NCBI GenBank assembly: GCA_032717465.1
Contig: JAVRFU010003718.1
Coordinates: forward strand, 2,654,445-2,718,444
Length of the DNA stretch: 64,000 nt
DNA from: Coenobita brevimanus
Taxonomy: Eukaryota > Arthropoda > Malacostraca > Decapoda > Coenobitidae
Direction: 5' to 3'
The position numbers and the translations under genes were made by a program. The notes under the pieces are model-generated. The model did not search any database. It was given only the letters and a program-made list of their open reading frames with translations, and was not told the origin of the DNA. Position 1 is the stretch's first letter, and the number at the start of each line of letters is the position of its first letter. Of this stretch, positions 32,653 through 45,587 are shown piece after piece.

Positions 32653-33767
32653 GTGGCTCAAAGTGCCATGTTAATATGAATTAAAGGACGTTCAAAACCG
32701 CACATAACCTGTGTTAAGAATAAATAACCGCATGTGTTTGTGACATAAGTTCCACCTTACTGTGCTTATGTCACTTTACAGCTTACAACAGGATGAAATA
32801 TTTGGCAGGTGTACCGAAGTATTTTATGTTATTGATTTGTTGGTGGTTAATACAGTGTGCCCTCAGTGTGCCCTCAGAGATAAGGGGACTGAATAGGCAG
32901 GCTGGCAGAAATGGAGCAGTGTGGAGAACTGCATTTATGTGATCAAGGCAGATATATGCAGTTATGTAGGAAGTTTAACTGAGTGAATGAAAGAGCGAAG
33001 GGTGGCTTGAAAAATCGTTATGCAGTATATGACATGAACAGGATTATTCAAATGAATGGGCAAATAGGTAGATAGCAGGATGGTGCGATATGATCTGAAA
33101 ATTGTGTGGACGAAGGTGACCCCATTTGAAGGAACGGTTGACCACTTAATAATGTAGTGGAAATACTATAGAATGGAGAAGAGAGCTACAGGAAGAAATC
33201 CAGACTGTCCATGGAAGAGGAAATGGGAAGAAATAAAGAATAGGGAGGCCAGAGGAGTGGCATAATGTATTAGGTCTAGTGATCAGTGTGAAATGAGGAA
33301 TGATAGAAGTAGCTAAAAAGTTTTCAGCAAAAGTGTGGGAGATGAGGAAATAGAAAGTATTAGGGAAAATGAGAGAGAGAGAGAGAGAGAAAAAAAAATG
33401 TATATCCGCAATGCGCCAGTCGACTTGTATAGCTGTCACGATTTTAGGTGCGAGCAAAGCTGGTCGACTTGTATAGCGTCTTCCCATCACCCATTGAACT
33501 TTAATTTATCCTTACTCATTGACGGGACCACGTGGAGACGAGGGGATACTTTTATTTGAAAGAGGATGAGTTGGTGAGTCTTATGTATCTTTACCTTTTT
33601 CTGTAGCTGTTACAGTTTGCCTGATACAGGGAGGCCCCAAGGATACGAGCAGTCAGGTTCAATTTGGCATAGTCGTATAATGGAACACGTAGCTAATGAT
33701 AAAATATTTGTTGGGTTCTAGGAGCCCGTCAACGGCAAGTTTTCAAGCTAAAATATATGATACCACT
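32653..33767. other. Unclassified spacer with possible LINE tail and a GA microsatellite
   Basis: Around 33,100-33,300 a broken plus-strand reading (VDHLIM, WKYYRMEKR, REARGVA) loosely recalls the cysteine/histidine-rich C-terminal end of some LINE proteins, but it is too decayed to assign. A (GA)n run followed by an A tract lies at about 33,370-33,397. Nothing else is recognised. Confidence 0.35.
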
Positions 33768-36040
33768 CCCCCCTGGGGGTAGGGTGGTTTCAAGAATACT
33801 CCCCCAGTATCCCTGCTTGTGGTACGATGCGACTAAAAGGGTTGGTGGTGGGTTACTGCCCCACCCCATAAAAAGAAGATAGGAGGAAACAGCTCCTGTG
33901 AGAAGAGTGGAGAGTTTGGAAGTTAGTGAGAAAATGTCAGAGTATAAGAGCATATTGGAAGACAGATTGGGAAGGTATGAGCTAGAGCAGATGGAAGGGA
34001 TGGAAGACGTAAAATATTCACGGAAGAGATAGGCGCGGCATGTGAGGTGGTTTGTGGAGTGAGGAGGAGATGCAAGGGTGTGCAAGGGACAGCTTGGTGG
34101 AATGATGAGGTGAAATGAGCTGTGGAACAAAAGAAGAAGGCATATAGTGAATGGTTAGTAAGTAGAGGTAGGGGAGAAGATGAGAGAGAGGAGTTAGGTA
34201 TATGTGAGTAGGAGAAGGGAGGTGAAGAGACTAGTGAAGGAGAGTAAGAAGAAAGTAGATGAAGAGTTTGGGAGGAATGTAAGTGTGAAATGGAGGGAGA
34301 GTAAGAAATTGTTTTGGAAGGAGTTAAAGAAAGTAAGGCTGTGTGAAAGGGGAAATAGTAGAGGAGTGAAAGATAGGAATAATAGATTGTTGGTGGAGAA
34401 GAGAGAGAAATTGAGGAGATGGAAAGAGCACTTTGAGGATTTGTTGAATGTAGAGAGTGAGAGCAGTGAGAGTGTATGTGGTTGGGGAATGGCTGGGAGA
34501 AGAAGAGATGAGAGGAGGGAGGACGAGATCAGTAGGAGGGAAGTAGTGGAAGCAATGAAGAATATCGAGTTGGGAAAGGCCCCAGGAATTGATGGAGTGT
34601 GTGGTGAGAAGCTGAGGTATGGGGGCGAGATTGTTGTGGGGTGGTTAAGGAAGTTGTGTAGATTGGCTTGGGAAGAGGGAAGGGTTCCGGAGGACTGGAA
34701 ATCAGGTATAATTGTTCCTTTATACAAAGGAAAAGGGGAGAGAAGTATGTGGTAACCATAGTGTTATTTGCCTTCTTAGTGTGACTGGTAAAATATATGG
34801 TAGAATACTCATTGATAGGGTTAGGCATATGACAGAGGAGGTAGTTGGAGAAGAACGAGGGGGATTTAGGAAAGGAAAAGGGTGTGTAGATGAGATATTT
34901 GTTCTAAGATGTTTTGTGGAGAAGTATCTAGAGAAAGGAAAGAAAGTGTATGGTGCCTTCATGGACTTGGAGAAAGCTTATGACAGAATAGATAGGCAAG
35001 GTATGTGGAAGGTATTAAGAATATATGGAGTGGATAGGAAATTGTTAAGTGCTGTGAAGAGTATGTACGAATTAGCTAGGGCTACAGTGCGAGTGGATGG
35101 TGAGCTGAGTGAGTTCTTTGATCTGAATGTGGGACTGAAACAGGGTTGTGTGATGTCTGCAAGGTTGGGCAGTGGATATGGCGGTAGCTCTAATGAATGA
35201 TGGTTAGATTTGGAAGATTCCAGTGTTACCGTTTGCTGATGATACAGTATTGTTGAGTGAAGATGAATTGGAGTTGCAAGGTTTGGTGAATGAATTTGGG
35301 ACAGTGTGTGGGAGGAGGAAGCTGAAAGTTAATGTAAACAAAAGTAAAGTTATGGTGTTTGAGAGGAATGAAGTCACAGAATGTACAGTGAGGTTGGATG
35401 GTGAGGATATGGAGAAAGTGAGTGCATTGAGGTACTTGGGTAGTGTGGTTAGTGAGAATGGAAGTTTAGAGGGTGAAGTGCTTGAAAGGGTACAGTAGGG
35501 AAGGAAGGTTGTTGGTTCACTGAAAGCAGTGATGAGAAATAGGGAGGTGAGCATGGAAGTGAAAAAGCTACTACAGTACATGACAGTATTGTGATACCAA
35601 CTGTAACACTATGCAAATGAAGCTTGGATGTTGTTGGAGAGACGCAGGTCAAGAGTGAGAGCAGTGGAAATAAGTTATTTAAGAGGAGCCTGTGGAGTCA
35701 CATGGAGAGACAGACTGACAAATGAGGAAGTGAAGGAGCATTGTGATGTGGATGTGGATGTGATAGGGAGTGTTGGGAGAAACACATTGAGGTAGTTTGG
35801 CCATGTGGAGAGGATGGAGAGTGAGAGAGTGACGAGGAGAGTGTATGTGAGTGAGGTGGAAGGGGGGGAGAGGGAGGGGAAAGCTAAGAATGAGATGGAG
35901 GGATGGAATGGAGAAGTATAAGAGAGAGGGGTGTGTTAGCTGGTATCAGGGCGATGAAATTCCGGGGACAAGGCAACGTGGAGGCGATTTGTTTGTGGCC
36001 ACCCCAAACGGGATTCAGGCATCTGGCAAGAGATAGATAG
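33768..36040 (+). mobile_element. RTE-B retrotransposon, endonuclease deleted
   Basis: The leader (CCCTGGGGGTAGGGTGG) is present, then at about 33,890 the sequence jumps to the linker. The whole endonuclease is therefore missing, so the copy keeps its 5' end and its GATA tail but lost the middle. Pieces: linker and first RT block (34,204-34,755, KAPGIDGVCGEKL), motif A (FMDLEKAYDRIDR) in 34,712-35,200, motif C FADD in 35,223-35,498, C-terminal fragment 35,851-36,036. A block after motif B (CVMSARLG) is also lost. It is the only RTE-B here on the plus strand, and shows the linker region missing from the truncated copies. Confidence 0.85.
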
Positions 36041-36045
36041 ACCCA

Positions 36046-36590
36046 TTTCTAGTATTGTTCATTTTTTTGCGTTGAATTTTTATTTCCCTCATGTGGCTCC
36101 AATCATGATTCCTATCCAGGTTCTCCTGCAGCATTTTACAGTCTTGTTCAACTTCTACTTTCCTCATGATCTTCACATCATCAGCAAAGAGACTTGCATT
36201 ACTGTTCTTTATGAATATTCTCATTAGTCAGTCTCACAAGAAGTCTCTCAACCACTCCAGAAAGTTCCCCTTCAGTCTTGTGTGCTCCAATTTCCACATT
36301 AGTTGCAATGGGTTACCTTGTCAAAGGCTTTCTCGAGATCTAAATACACACTGTTCACTCAACTACCCCTTTCCTATAGCACGTCTATCACCCTTGAGTA
36401 GAAGCTAAACAGGTTGGAAACACACACCTTTCACATCTGAATCCAAACTAACTTTCTTCTAAAATCTCCATCTCCTCCAGATATTTTATCCATCTGTCTT
36501 TCGTGATTCTCTCGAACAATTTTGCGTCTATGGTGGCCAAGAACACTGGTCTATGATTCAGAGGTTCTTCTTTGTTTCCTCCCTAACAAA
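36046..36590 (-). pseudogene. LINE reverse transcriptase fragment (CR1/Jockey-like)
   Basis: Minus-strand reading with frame breaks gives EPLNHRPVFLATIDAKLFERI, then KDRWIKYLEEMEI, FGFR, VYLDLEKAFDKV (motif A) and SLFADDVKIMRKVEVEQDCK (motif C), the last within the frame 36,015-36,224. Order and spacing fit the RT of CR1/L2/Jockey-type LINEs, clearly distinct from RTE-A/B. It may be the same family as the linker fragments at 2,283 and 39,933. Motif B is lost in a deletion. Confidence 0.7.
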
Positions 36591-36761
36591 TTGGTACAGT
36601 AGAGTCTTCATACAGCACGAGATAGGTTATGCAGAACCTCGTGCAAAATCAAGTTAGTGCTGAAACGTGACATATATTTACATGTAAAGTAGGGGTTTAG
36701 GTTCTAGGAGCCTCCTGTTTTTCGTTAAAAATATAGATAGATTATTACAAATACGCCTGCC
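36591..36761. other. No recognised feature
   Basis: Short AT-rich spacer between the LINE fragment and the piggyBac-like element; a TTCTAGGAGCC motif recurs near 33,715 without further similarity noticed. Confidence 0.4.
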
Positions 36762-38739
36762 TTAACCCCTACACCGCGGGCTTGTTTACCAATAACTTGC
36801 GTGTGCCGCGGGGTTATTTGGGCTCCGACAGACTCTCAAAAATATTTGCCAAAAATCAGTTATTAGTCCTAGAATAATAAAATTATATATGCTTATGGCA
36901 CATACCTTCAGCTTTCTCCTGGAATGATTGTTGAGCCTTCGTCGGTTACCGTAGGACTTGTGGAGACCTCTGAAGTAGGGTAACGAAGTCTCCACTTTAC
37001 ACTTCCCGACAACCCGTAATATGATTACCACAGCCAGATACAAACACTATAAACACTATTCTACAATTTTCAAGTAGTTTGGGATCCATACTAAAAAAAA
37101 ACACTAAAAGCAATGTAAATTACGAGCGCGTCTGATCGTCGCACTGGCACTAGTTCGCTCTTGGTAGTCTGTCATTTATTATTCATAAAACCCCTCACAC
37201 TTCATATTTCTATTACTATATAACACTTATATATATCTATAGTCTTTATCCATAAGTTTTCTTCAGTAGTATTAGTTTATTGTCACTGTAGGGATTCAAT
37301 TTCTTTCAGTAAAATACGTAGCATTCACTTTCTCGTCCTGTATACTGGCATTGAGAGTGAATGTCACTTTCATCTTCACTCTCATAACTCATAGCATTCA
37401 GACATGCTAGAGTGAAACTTTCACTTTCATTACTCCTAGGGTATATACTCGTATTCTTATAATACTACTCATTTACATTTCTATTTACGTTCTCTATTTT
37501 ATTTACGTTATTTACATTTCTATTTTATTTACACTGTGTTGTGCACTGTCACTTGAAATAACTTATAAAACTATTTTCCATTGTTCACGTATATTTACAT
37601 TCATTACTTTCATTTGCTGTTTACACATTATTTACACATTATTTACAATTCCACTTGCACTGTTTTACTCAATAGAAAGATCGTAGTCACTCTTTTATCA
37701 ATTGTCAGCCCTTTACCTCTTTCCACACGAGGTTTAGTAAGGGGTAAAGGTCACAGGGCCATTTGCATGGGGGTGAAAAAAGGCCTTGAAGTCAGCAAGA
37801 AGAAACATACGTACTCTCGCTTCGGAAGTTGAGAGAGAACTGAGTGATAACGGAGGACCACCAGCGTAGAGGCCTGCTAGGGGTTATTCAGAGTTACCAA
37901 TATTACTTCTTGAAACAGCTAAGTCTAGCACTGATATGATTGGCAGGAAATCTAGACAATACATTATAAATTTGGTAGTTCCAGGTGAATGTAAATATCA
38001 CTTAGGTTGCTCCCTTCCCTCCTTACATGTATATTTATTACGAAAATAGATTAGAGGCCTACTTAGGAGATATATATATTCAGAGCTACCAATGTTATAT
38101 CTTGAAACAGCTTTGTCTAGCACTGATATGATTGGCAGGAAATCTAGACAATACATTATAAATTAGGTAGTTCCAGGTGAATGTAAATATCACTTAGGCT
38201 TCTCCCTTCCCTCCTTACATGTATATTTATTACGAAAATAGATTATACGGCATATTTCAAGGGGAAAAAAACAGCGAAAATTAGCGAACGAGTGCACGTG
38301 AGGTGTTGTCAGGTGATAATTAGCCAATTCCAGGTGTATGGCACTCTCACTTACCTTATTTCTTTCTTGTATATATTATTTGGTATAAGAATAGGACATA
38401 GGGCTTATTTCAATGGATGAAATCAGTTAAAAATTCCTGGTAATATTTACTTAGCGTAGCACGGCCGGGCTGGCGTGTGGATTGGGTATTGGTGGGGGGG
38501 TTGGGTGGGGAGTCAAGAACGGGGAGAAATGGCTAAATTGTCAACAATGGATGGGAGTACAGATGAGATTAGGAGTGCTGACTAGTGTTGGACATTGGCA
38601 GTACCGATAGATGATACAAGCCCCCACTTGGAAGCCCGGGTGAATTCAAAATAACACAGAATCACAAAAGCGACGCACAGCGGTATGATCCCTTGCTCCC
38701 AAGCGTCACGAAAGTGACGCCCCATGATCAAGGGGTTAA
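36762..38739 (+). mobile_element. piggyBac-like non-autonomous element, complete
   Basis: Bounded by TTAA at 36,762-36,765 and 38,736-38,739. The left end is TTAACCCCTACACCGCGGGC; the right end (complement, less mutated in copy A) is TTAACCCCTTGACCGCGGGG, giving an imperfect inverted repeat of about 20 bp. It is about 1.98 kb with no transposase frame. Internal features are a 200-bp tandem duplication (about 37,890-38,245) and a GCGTCAC/GTGACGC hairpin near the right end. A second copy is cut by the window edge at 1-1,086 and a third lies inverted at 61,719-63,049. Confidence 0.7.
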
Positions 38740-39932
38740 GACAGCCAAGACAGTGTGTTTAGATACGATCTCACCGATTGGACACATCACTGCAAACTGC
38801 ATTCTAACCTGACTGATTAGTATTGCCCCTAATACTCCCCATAAAAATTTGAATCTGCAAGGATTGCCACTAAGCCTCTTGAATGTCCTCATTACCAATC
38901 AAGCAAAAAACTTTTGACCTAATCAGCTTGTGACCAATGGCATACCAGCATCAGACATATTTCATCAGGATTACTTTTGGTGCTTAAAAAAAGAAAAGAA
39001 AAGAAAAAAAAAACAGTGTGAAACTATTTTTGAAAGCCATTAGTGGTCAACAGTAAAGGAAACCAAATGCTATGAAGAAGTTGTCATCATCGAGTGATTG
39101 CGTATTTCTCACTTCTCAGAGACAGTACACGAATGCAGTAATCGTGAATAATAAGCAAGTCAGCAAAGCAGTATTATTTGTATGGCAGCATAATTCACAG
39201 GAACTGAACCCACGTTATTTTTACCTAACTCTGTATGTAAACACCTAGTGTCTTGACATATCGTAAGATGCGAATTATCTCGACCAAAGATCATCAGTTC
39301 ATGATAAACATCAGGCACAAAACCCTCTCCCCCCCTTTTTCTTTTTACATGCTGCACTAAAGGTGAAAACCTGAATTTTACTGCTCCTTCATCATTAACT
39401 TTTTTTTCCAACAAAGAGAACTATCCATATCGTAAACACACCTGAGTCATATCTGTCTGATCATTTGCATTTAAGCTGCCACACCACATGCCACTTTGTC
39501 CAACAATTTTAGTTTCATTTCGAATAAATGCTTTTCTTGTGTTCATAGCACTTTCATGGTGTTTAGGCATAACTAAAGTTACTTTGAAAGTATGTGCTCA
39601 GAGTTCTGAGAGGAAATGAGGAGGAAGGAATAAAGCAAATAAACTTCTGATGACAGCGACTGTCTACACAACAGTGAGGCAGGCTGTGGCAGGTGATATG
39701 TGACATGGGTCACGTGGGTTGGATTGGGTCGAGGAAGCCAATCAGTGACCAACAAAAGCATAACACACGAGTTGTATCTTGAAATACAATACCTTAACAC
39801 ACCCGTTTCCCACAGTTTCTCTCGTGCAATTGAGTGGTTTGGTATTACCGTGGTATTAAGTAATTATGGGAGAAATGATATGCCTTTGTTATTGTAAGAT
39901 CGTTGTTTTGTTTTGTCTTAAATCGGGATTCT
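38740..39932. other. Copy B of the unclassified stretch, with zinc-finger-like fragment
   Basis: Corresponds to 1,087-2,282. The minus-strand frame at 39,160-39,414 is the counterpart of 1,506-1,778; poly-A/poly-T runs differ in length (about 38,990-39,013 and 39,398-39,407). Confidence 0.5.
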
Positions 39933-40343
39933 GCCATACCACATTGGTCCTCTTCCATTCTCTTGGCACTTCTTCCAGAGAACACACAATTTAACTGTAA
40001 ATTTTATCTGCCAGTTGTTCTCTGCATCCCTTCAGTACCCAGTTAGTGATTCTGCCCAGCCCTGGGGTTTCCTTACATCTTGAATTTCCAGTAATTTATA
40101 CACTTCCTTCACTTCCACTTTTACATCTTTTATCACAACAATTCTAGTCACTCCCTCCCCCTCCACGAAATCACTTTCTTAAGCGAAAACCTATTTGAAA
40201 CTTTTGTTCATCATTTCAACTTGCATTGCCGCATCTTTATAGACCTTTCCTTCTACTTTCAGTTTGTTGATTCCTTCCTTTTGTTTCAGTTTGCCATTAA
40301 CAAACATATGATACAACTTGGGTTCTTGCTTACATTTGTCAAG
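39933..40343 (-). pseudogene. LINE reverse transcriptase linker fragment, copy B
   Basis: Counterpart of 2,283-2,693 with the same broken frame; the 85-codon frame differs by two residues (DAAMQVEM instead of DASMHVEM). Confidence 0.6.
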
Positions 40344-41064
40344 TACAGTAAAAGTCCTATTATTCTGCAGCTGATTGTTCGGTAGAGCCGACATTTCGGC
40401 AGTTTTGAGAAATAGTCCCATTTGCGAAAATCTTTGATTTTTCGGCATATGTCCGGAATCATCTCGGCAGTCTAGGAAGTGATATCTGTGGATTGTAGGC
40501 CTAATGTTTCATTACACTTCTGTATGTTCACTAATTTTTATATTTTTATTCAGATTCAGGTATAGTACTGTATTGATTACAATATTGCACAGTATCATAC
40601 ACTACAGTAACCACCCCCACCAAATTAGCGAGGGTTACGTTCCAAGCCCCCACGCTAATTCTTGAAATTCTTTCATTGTTGATGCCTTCCTGAAAATGAC
40701 TTACCGGTAATTGAGTAGCCCACGACACTGTACTGCATTACCCATAAATAAATGTTGCTTGTTAAATCAGTTTCCCCGTTGTTTTTAGCTGTACGGCTGT
40801 GACAGCTCTAGTATTTTTATTCCTCAGCATAATGGTGGAAGGGACTGTCCTGTTTAACTGAACCTAACCTAACCGAGTTTAACTGTATTTAACCAAACCT
40901 AACGTAACCTAAAGTCAGAAAAATACTTAAAAATAATCTGGAGGAATATGAATTGCTAAGGTCTCTCTGATGAAAGTTAAACGTACATTTAGTGCTCATT
41001 CTTTTGTTTGTTTTTGTGCTTAACGTGAAAGAGAGAGCATTGATGCAAATAGTAATATATCCCA

Positions 41065-41676
41065 TTAACCCCTTAATAGCCTCCGACATTGAACAACCTT
41101 TTACAGTACCGATGTCAGTGATGTTAAGTGAGTGTGAGCTATAAAGAAAACTGAACAATTATGGGGAGGGAATGAAGGTCACTGGTATGTTTGCATGACT
41201 ACGCTACGATTCCAAGCAGTTAGGCGGTCGGTTAATCTCAGATGTTTTCGCCCATTTGGTAAATAGACCGTAACTTTATCAATCTTTCCATGACTCATAG
41301 CGAATCATAACATGGATTTAGGAAGCTAAATAACACATTGCTAGGTGAGCCAGACGATTATCTTCCCATCTTTAAGAAAAATAAATTGATTTCAGAAGAA
41401 TGGAAGAACTTTACGTACTCAGGGAGGGATTTAATTTCTTCCATTTTCTTATAAGATGTGAAGATAATCGTCTGGTGCACCTAGAAATGTGTTATTTAGC
41501 TCCCTAAACGCATGCTATGATTCGCTATGATTGACTGGAGAATTAATAAAGTTACGGTGCATTTACCAAATGGGCGACAACATCTGAGATTAACTGACCC
41601 TCTGACTCCATAGCTCACTAACTCGACATCGGTACTGTAAAGGGTTGTTCAATGTCGGAGGTTATTAAGGGGTTCA
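41065..41676. mobile_element. TTAA foldback MITE, copy B
   Basis: Counterpart of 3,418-4,027: left TTAA intact, right TTCA, long inverted arms. It keeps CTTTTACAGTACCG where copy A has lost two T. Confidence 0.7.
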
Positions 41677-41779
41677 TGGAATACATTACTGTTTCCATCA
41701 GTACTCTCCTTGCATTGATGCAAATAGTAATATAACTAAAAAAACAAACAAGAAGCCTCGGACAAGGACTGACCAAACG

Positions 41780-42838
41780 ATGACGACCCAGGACCGGACA
41801 AAGGACTTGGTAATGAGTACATGGAATGTAAGAGGAGCGAATGATGAGGTGAAAGAGAGAGAGATTGTCCAGGTGCTTGAGGGTGCGAAAGTGGATGTAT
41901 GTGGAATAACTGAAACAAAATGGAGAGGAGAAAGTGTGAGAGAATGGGAGTATGGATGGGGTATATGTGCAGGAGTAGATGAGAATGAGAGGGCAAAGGA
42001 AGGAGTGTGTATAGTTGTGAGTAAAAGATGGAAGAAGAGCATAAGACAGTATGGATCAGTTGGGTCAGGGATTGTGTGGGTAAAGTTGAAAGTTGGAATA
42101 CAAATGTGGGCGATTGTGTGTGTGTATGCGCCAACGCAAGATCGTGCTAGAAGAGTGAGAGAAGAGTTCTGGACAAATGTGGAAGTGTGCATGGAAAAGT
42201 TTGTAAGGAATGAGAGAGTGTTTTTGATTGGTGATATGAATGGTAAAGTTGGTAATGTGAAGGTGGATGGAATAGTTGGTGAGTGGGGTGTGCCTGCCGA
42301 GATAGATGAGAATGGGAGTGCGTTAGTGGACATTTGTGCTGGGAGGGGGTTGGTTATAGCCAATACCCTCTTCAGGCATAAAATGATCCACAGGTATACA
42401 TGGCGAGTGATGAGAAGGGTGGGGGGTGAACTGAATGAAAGGAAGGCAATGATTGATTATGTGTGTGTGGATGAAAGGATGCGAAGATGTGTAAAGGATG
42501 CAAGAGTGTATAGAGGTTGGGGGAGTGGACTTTCTGACCACTACTTGGTGGTGGCCAGAATTAGGATGCAAGTGAGATGGAGGAATAGAAGAAGGGAAAG
42601 ACGAGAGGAAGGAGTAGTTGCAAGGAGAGTGGAAAGGTTGCAAGAAGATGAGAAAAAGGCAGAGTATAAGAGAGAAGTGGAGGAACGATTGGGCAAATAT
42701 GAATTGGAGCAGATGGGAGACGTGGAAGGTGTGTGTAAGATATTTACAGGAGAAATATGTACAGCATGTGATGTGGTGTGTGGAAGGAAGAGAAAGAGGA
42801 TGGGGTTCAAGGAACAGCATGGTGGACTGAAGAGGTGA
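41780..42838 (+). pseudogene. RTE-A endonuclease and linker, copy B unit 1
   Basis: 352 codons from an ATG (MTTQDRTKD). STWNVRGAN, GITETKWRGES, YAPTQD, IGDMNGKVG and SGLSDHYLVVARI give a complete AP-endonuclease motif set, followed by the basic linker EERLGKYELEQMGDVEG. It ends in shifted residues after CGRKRK because of a base lost in a G run. Confidence 0.8.
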
Positions 42839-43421
42839 AACAGGCTGTGGCACAAAAGAAGAAAGCATACAATGAATGGGTGAGAAATAGGGGCGTGGAA
42901 GAAGTTGAGAGGCGGAAGAGAGAGTTATATGTGGAAAGGAAGAGAGAGGTGAAAAGATTAGTAAGAGAGAGTAAGAAGAGAGTGGATGAGGAATTTGGAA
43001 GGAATTTGAGTGTAAAGTGGAGGGACTGTAAGAAAATGTTCTTGAGAGAAGTGAAAAGAGTAAGACAGGGTGGAAGTGAAGTTAGCAGGGGAGTGAAAGA
43101 TAAAAATGGTAGATTACTAGTGGAGAAGGGAGAAAAAGTGAGCAGATGGAGAGAACACTTTAAGGAATTGTTGAACGTAGAGGATGGAAGTAATGCGAGT
43201 ATAAGTGGCTGGGGAATGGCTGGGAGAAGGAGGGAGGTGAGAAGACAGGAAGAAATCAGTAGGATAGAAGTTGCGGAAGCAATGAAGAAAGTTAAATCAG
43301 GGAAAGCCCCAGGAATTGATGGAGAGTGTGGTGAAATGCTGAAGCATGGGGGAGAGATAGTAGTAGAATGGATGTGGAAGATGTGCAGATTGGCCTGGGA
43401 GGAAGGTAGAGTCCCAGAGGA

Positions 43422-44585
43422 TTGGAAGTCAGGTATAATTATTCCCTTGTACAAAGGAAAAGGGGAAAAGAAGTGTGTGGTAATCATAGGGGCATTTGTC
43501 TTCTTAGTATAATAGGAAAAGTGTATGGTAGGATACTTATATACAGAGTTAGAGAAAGAACAGAGAAATTAGTTGGAGAAGAACAGGGAGGCTTTAGGAA
43601 GGGAAGAGGTTGTGTAGATCAGATATTCATTCTTAGATCTTTAGTGGAAAAGTTTCTAGAGAAGGGAAAGAAGTTGTATGCGGCTTTCATGGATTTGGAG
43701 AAAGCATATGACAGGGTGGATAGACAAGGATTGTGGAAAGTGTTAAGAATATATGGAGTAGATGGGAAGTTGTTGAATGCTGTGAAGAGTATGTATGATG
43801 GTGCTAAGGCTGCAGTGCGTGTAGATGGTGAACTAAGTGAATTTTTCTCTTTGAAAGTTGGTTTGAAACAGGGATGTGTCATGTCTCCATGGTTGTTCAA
43901 TCTGTACATGGATGAGGTAATAAAAGAGGTACAAGGTAGGGTAGTGGATGTTGGAGTGGCCCTGGTGAGAGAGGATAGTGTTTGGAAACTCCCTGTACTG
44001 TTGTTTGCAGATGATACTGTGTTGTTGAGTGAAGACGAAGGGGAGCTGCAAGGCTTGTTGGATGAGTTTGAGAGAGTATGTGAGAAGCGGAACCTAAAGG
44101 TGAATGTAGGGAAGAGTAAAGTGATAGTCTTTGAGAGAGGTGAAGGTAGTGAATGTACAACGAGGTTAGATGGTGAGGAATTGGAAAATGTGAGTACGTT
44201 TAAGTATTTGGGTAGTGTGATGAGTAAGGATGGAGGTTTGGAGGGTGAAGTGCTTGAAAGGGTACAGCAGGGAAGAAAGGTTGCTGGTTCCTTGAAAGCA
44301 GTGATAAGAAACAGGGAAGTGAGCATGGAAGTGAAAAAGTTTCTACATGACATTATTGTGATACCAACTCTAACGTACGGAAGTGAAGCTTGGACGTTGT
44401 TGGAAGGACACAAGTCAAGAGTGAGAGCAGTGGAAATGAGTTATTTAAGAGGAGTCTGTGGAGTCACGTGGAGAGACAGGCTGACGAATGAGGATATAAA
44501 GGAGCGTTGTGGATGTGGATGTGATAGGAAGCGTTATGAGGAACACACTGAGGTGGTTTGGCCATGTGGAGAGGATGGAGGGTGA
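43422..44585 (+). pseudogene. RTE-A reverse transcriptase, copy B unit 1
   Basis: 387 codons with NHRGICLLSIIGKVYGRIL, EEQGGFRKGRGCVDQIF, motif A FMDLEKAYDRVDR, motif B GLKQGCVMSPWLF, motif C FADDTVLL, NVGKSKV and FKYLGS. The first residues (MEVRYNYSL) are out of phase. The end (CGCGCDRKRYEEH) is out of phase because of the small deletion shared with copy A units 1 and 2. Confidence 0.8.
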
Positions 44586-45297
44586 AAGACTGACGAAGAG
44601 AGTGTATGTGAGCGAGTGGGAGGGGGAGGCTGAGGATGAGATGGAGGGATGGAGTGGAGAGGTATATGAGAGAGGGGGGTGTGAGTTGGGAGCAGGGGAG
44701 TGAAATGGCGGGGGACAGGGCGACTTGGAGGCGATTTGTTTGTGGCCACCCCAAACGGGATTGAGGCGTCTGGCAATAGATAGATAGATAGATAGATAAC
44801 TTTCATCAGAAAGACCTTACCAATTCAGATCCCTTTACTTTATTTTATGCAATTTTCCGACTATTTTATTTTGTTTGGAAAAAGTACTGTATACAGTACT
44901 CACTCCAAACATATTTGTAATAATATAAGTAGTGATGAGTTCACCAATACAAGTGATGTACTGAGCTGGTAGGTCATATTCCGTATGATTTCGGCCATCC
45001 AGGAAGTGTTATTTGACTTGTAGGCCTACTGTGTCATTACCCTTGTATATGTTCACTAATATATATATATATATATATATATATTTCAGATTTAGGTATA
45101 GTACTGTATTGATTGCAGTATTGTACAGTATACAGTACTCTCTCCAAACACAGTTGTAATACCATACCATAAGTGGCGATAAGTGTTCACCAATATATTT
45201 AAAGTACTGAGTGGGTAGGTTTTTGATTATTCGGCAAATCTAATTTCTCGGCATCATCCTGGTCCCATAGATGCCGAATAATGGGACTTATACTGTA

Positions 45298-45587
45298 TTA
45301 TGCCCTTTTTCTCTGTCTGTTTTGCCTGTGGACTGGGCTGGCTGTAAGGGGTGATGGGGAGGCCAGGTTAAATGAAACAAACTTTATTGAATGTTATTTA
45401 CAATTCAACATTGTTATCATCGTCATCATCCAGATCTGATTTACCACCTAAAGATGTAGGTACATTCCAGGGAGCCAGAAAAATATCTGGAACGACAGCA
45501 GAGTCCCAATTTCGGGCAGAGGGAAGTAACCATCGTGCAATAACACAAAGATTTAATTTTTCTGTTAATTATTCACCAGCATGTTAA
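45298..45587 (+). repeat. U1 repeat, copy B unit 1
   Basis: Counterpart of 7,663-7,952; followed by the unclassified TTAATATCTC sequence up to about 45,974. Confidence 0.6.

Larger units (their letters stand above)
41735..44798 (+). mobile_element. RTE-A retrotransposon, copy B unit 1
   Basis: Counterpart of 4,086-7,164 but much less frameshifted. The endonuclease frame 41,780-42,838 is unbroken. A G is missing in the homopolymer near 42,800 (the reading changes from GVQGTAWW to MGFKEQHGG), and an A is missing near 43,470. The remainder to 44,585 is open until the shared small loss near 44,510. The 5' leader is missing, as in copy A. The GRGRGRP block near the end has a further short deletion (about 44,616). 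Confidence 0.9.
40346..45295 (+). mobile_element. Pogo/Tigger-like composite element, copy B
   Basis: Same termini as 2,696-7,660: CAGTAAAAGTCC after TA (40,344-40,345) and ...GGGACTTATACTG before TA (45,296-45,297), with the MITE and RTE-A inside. Confidence 0.45.
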
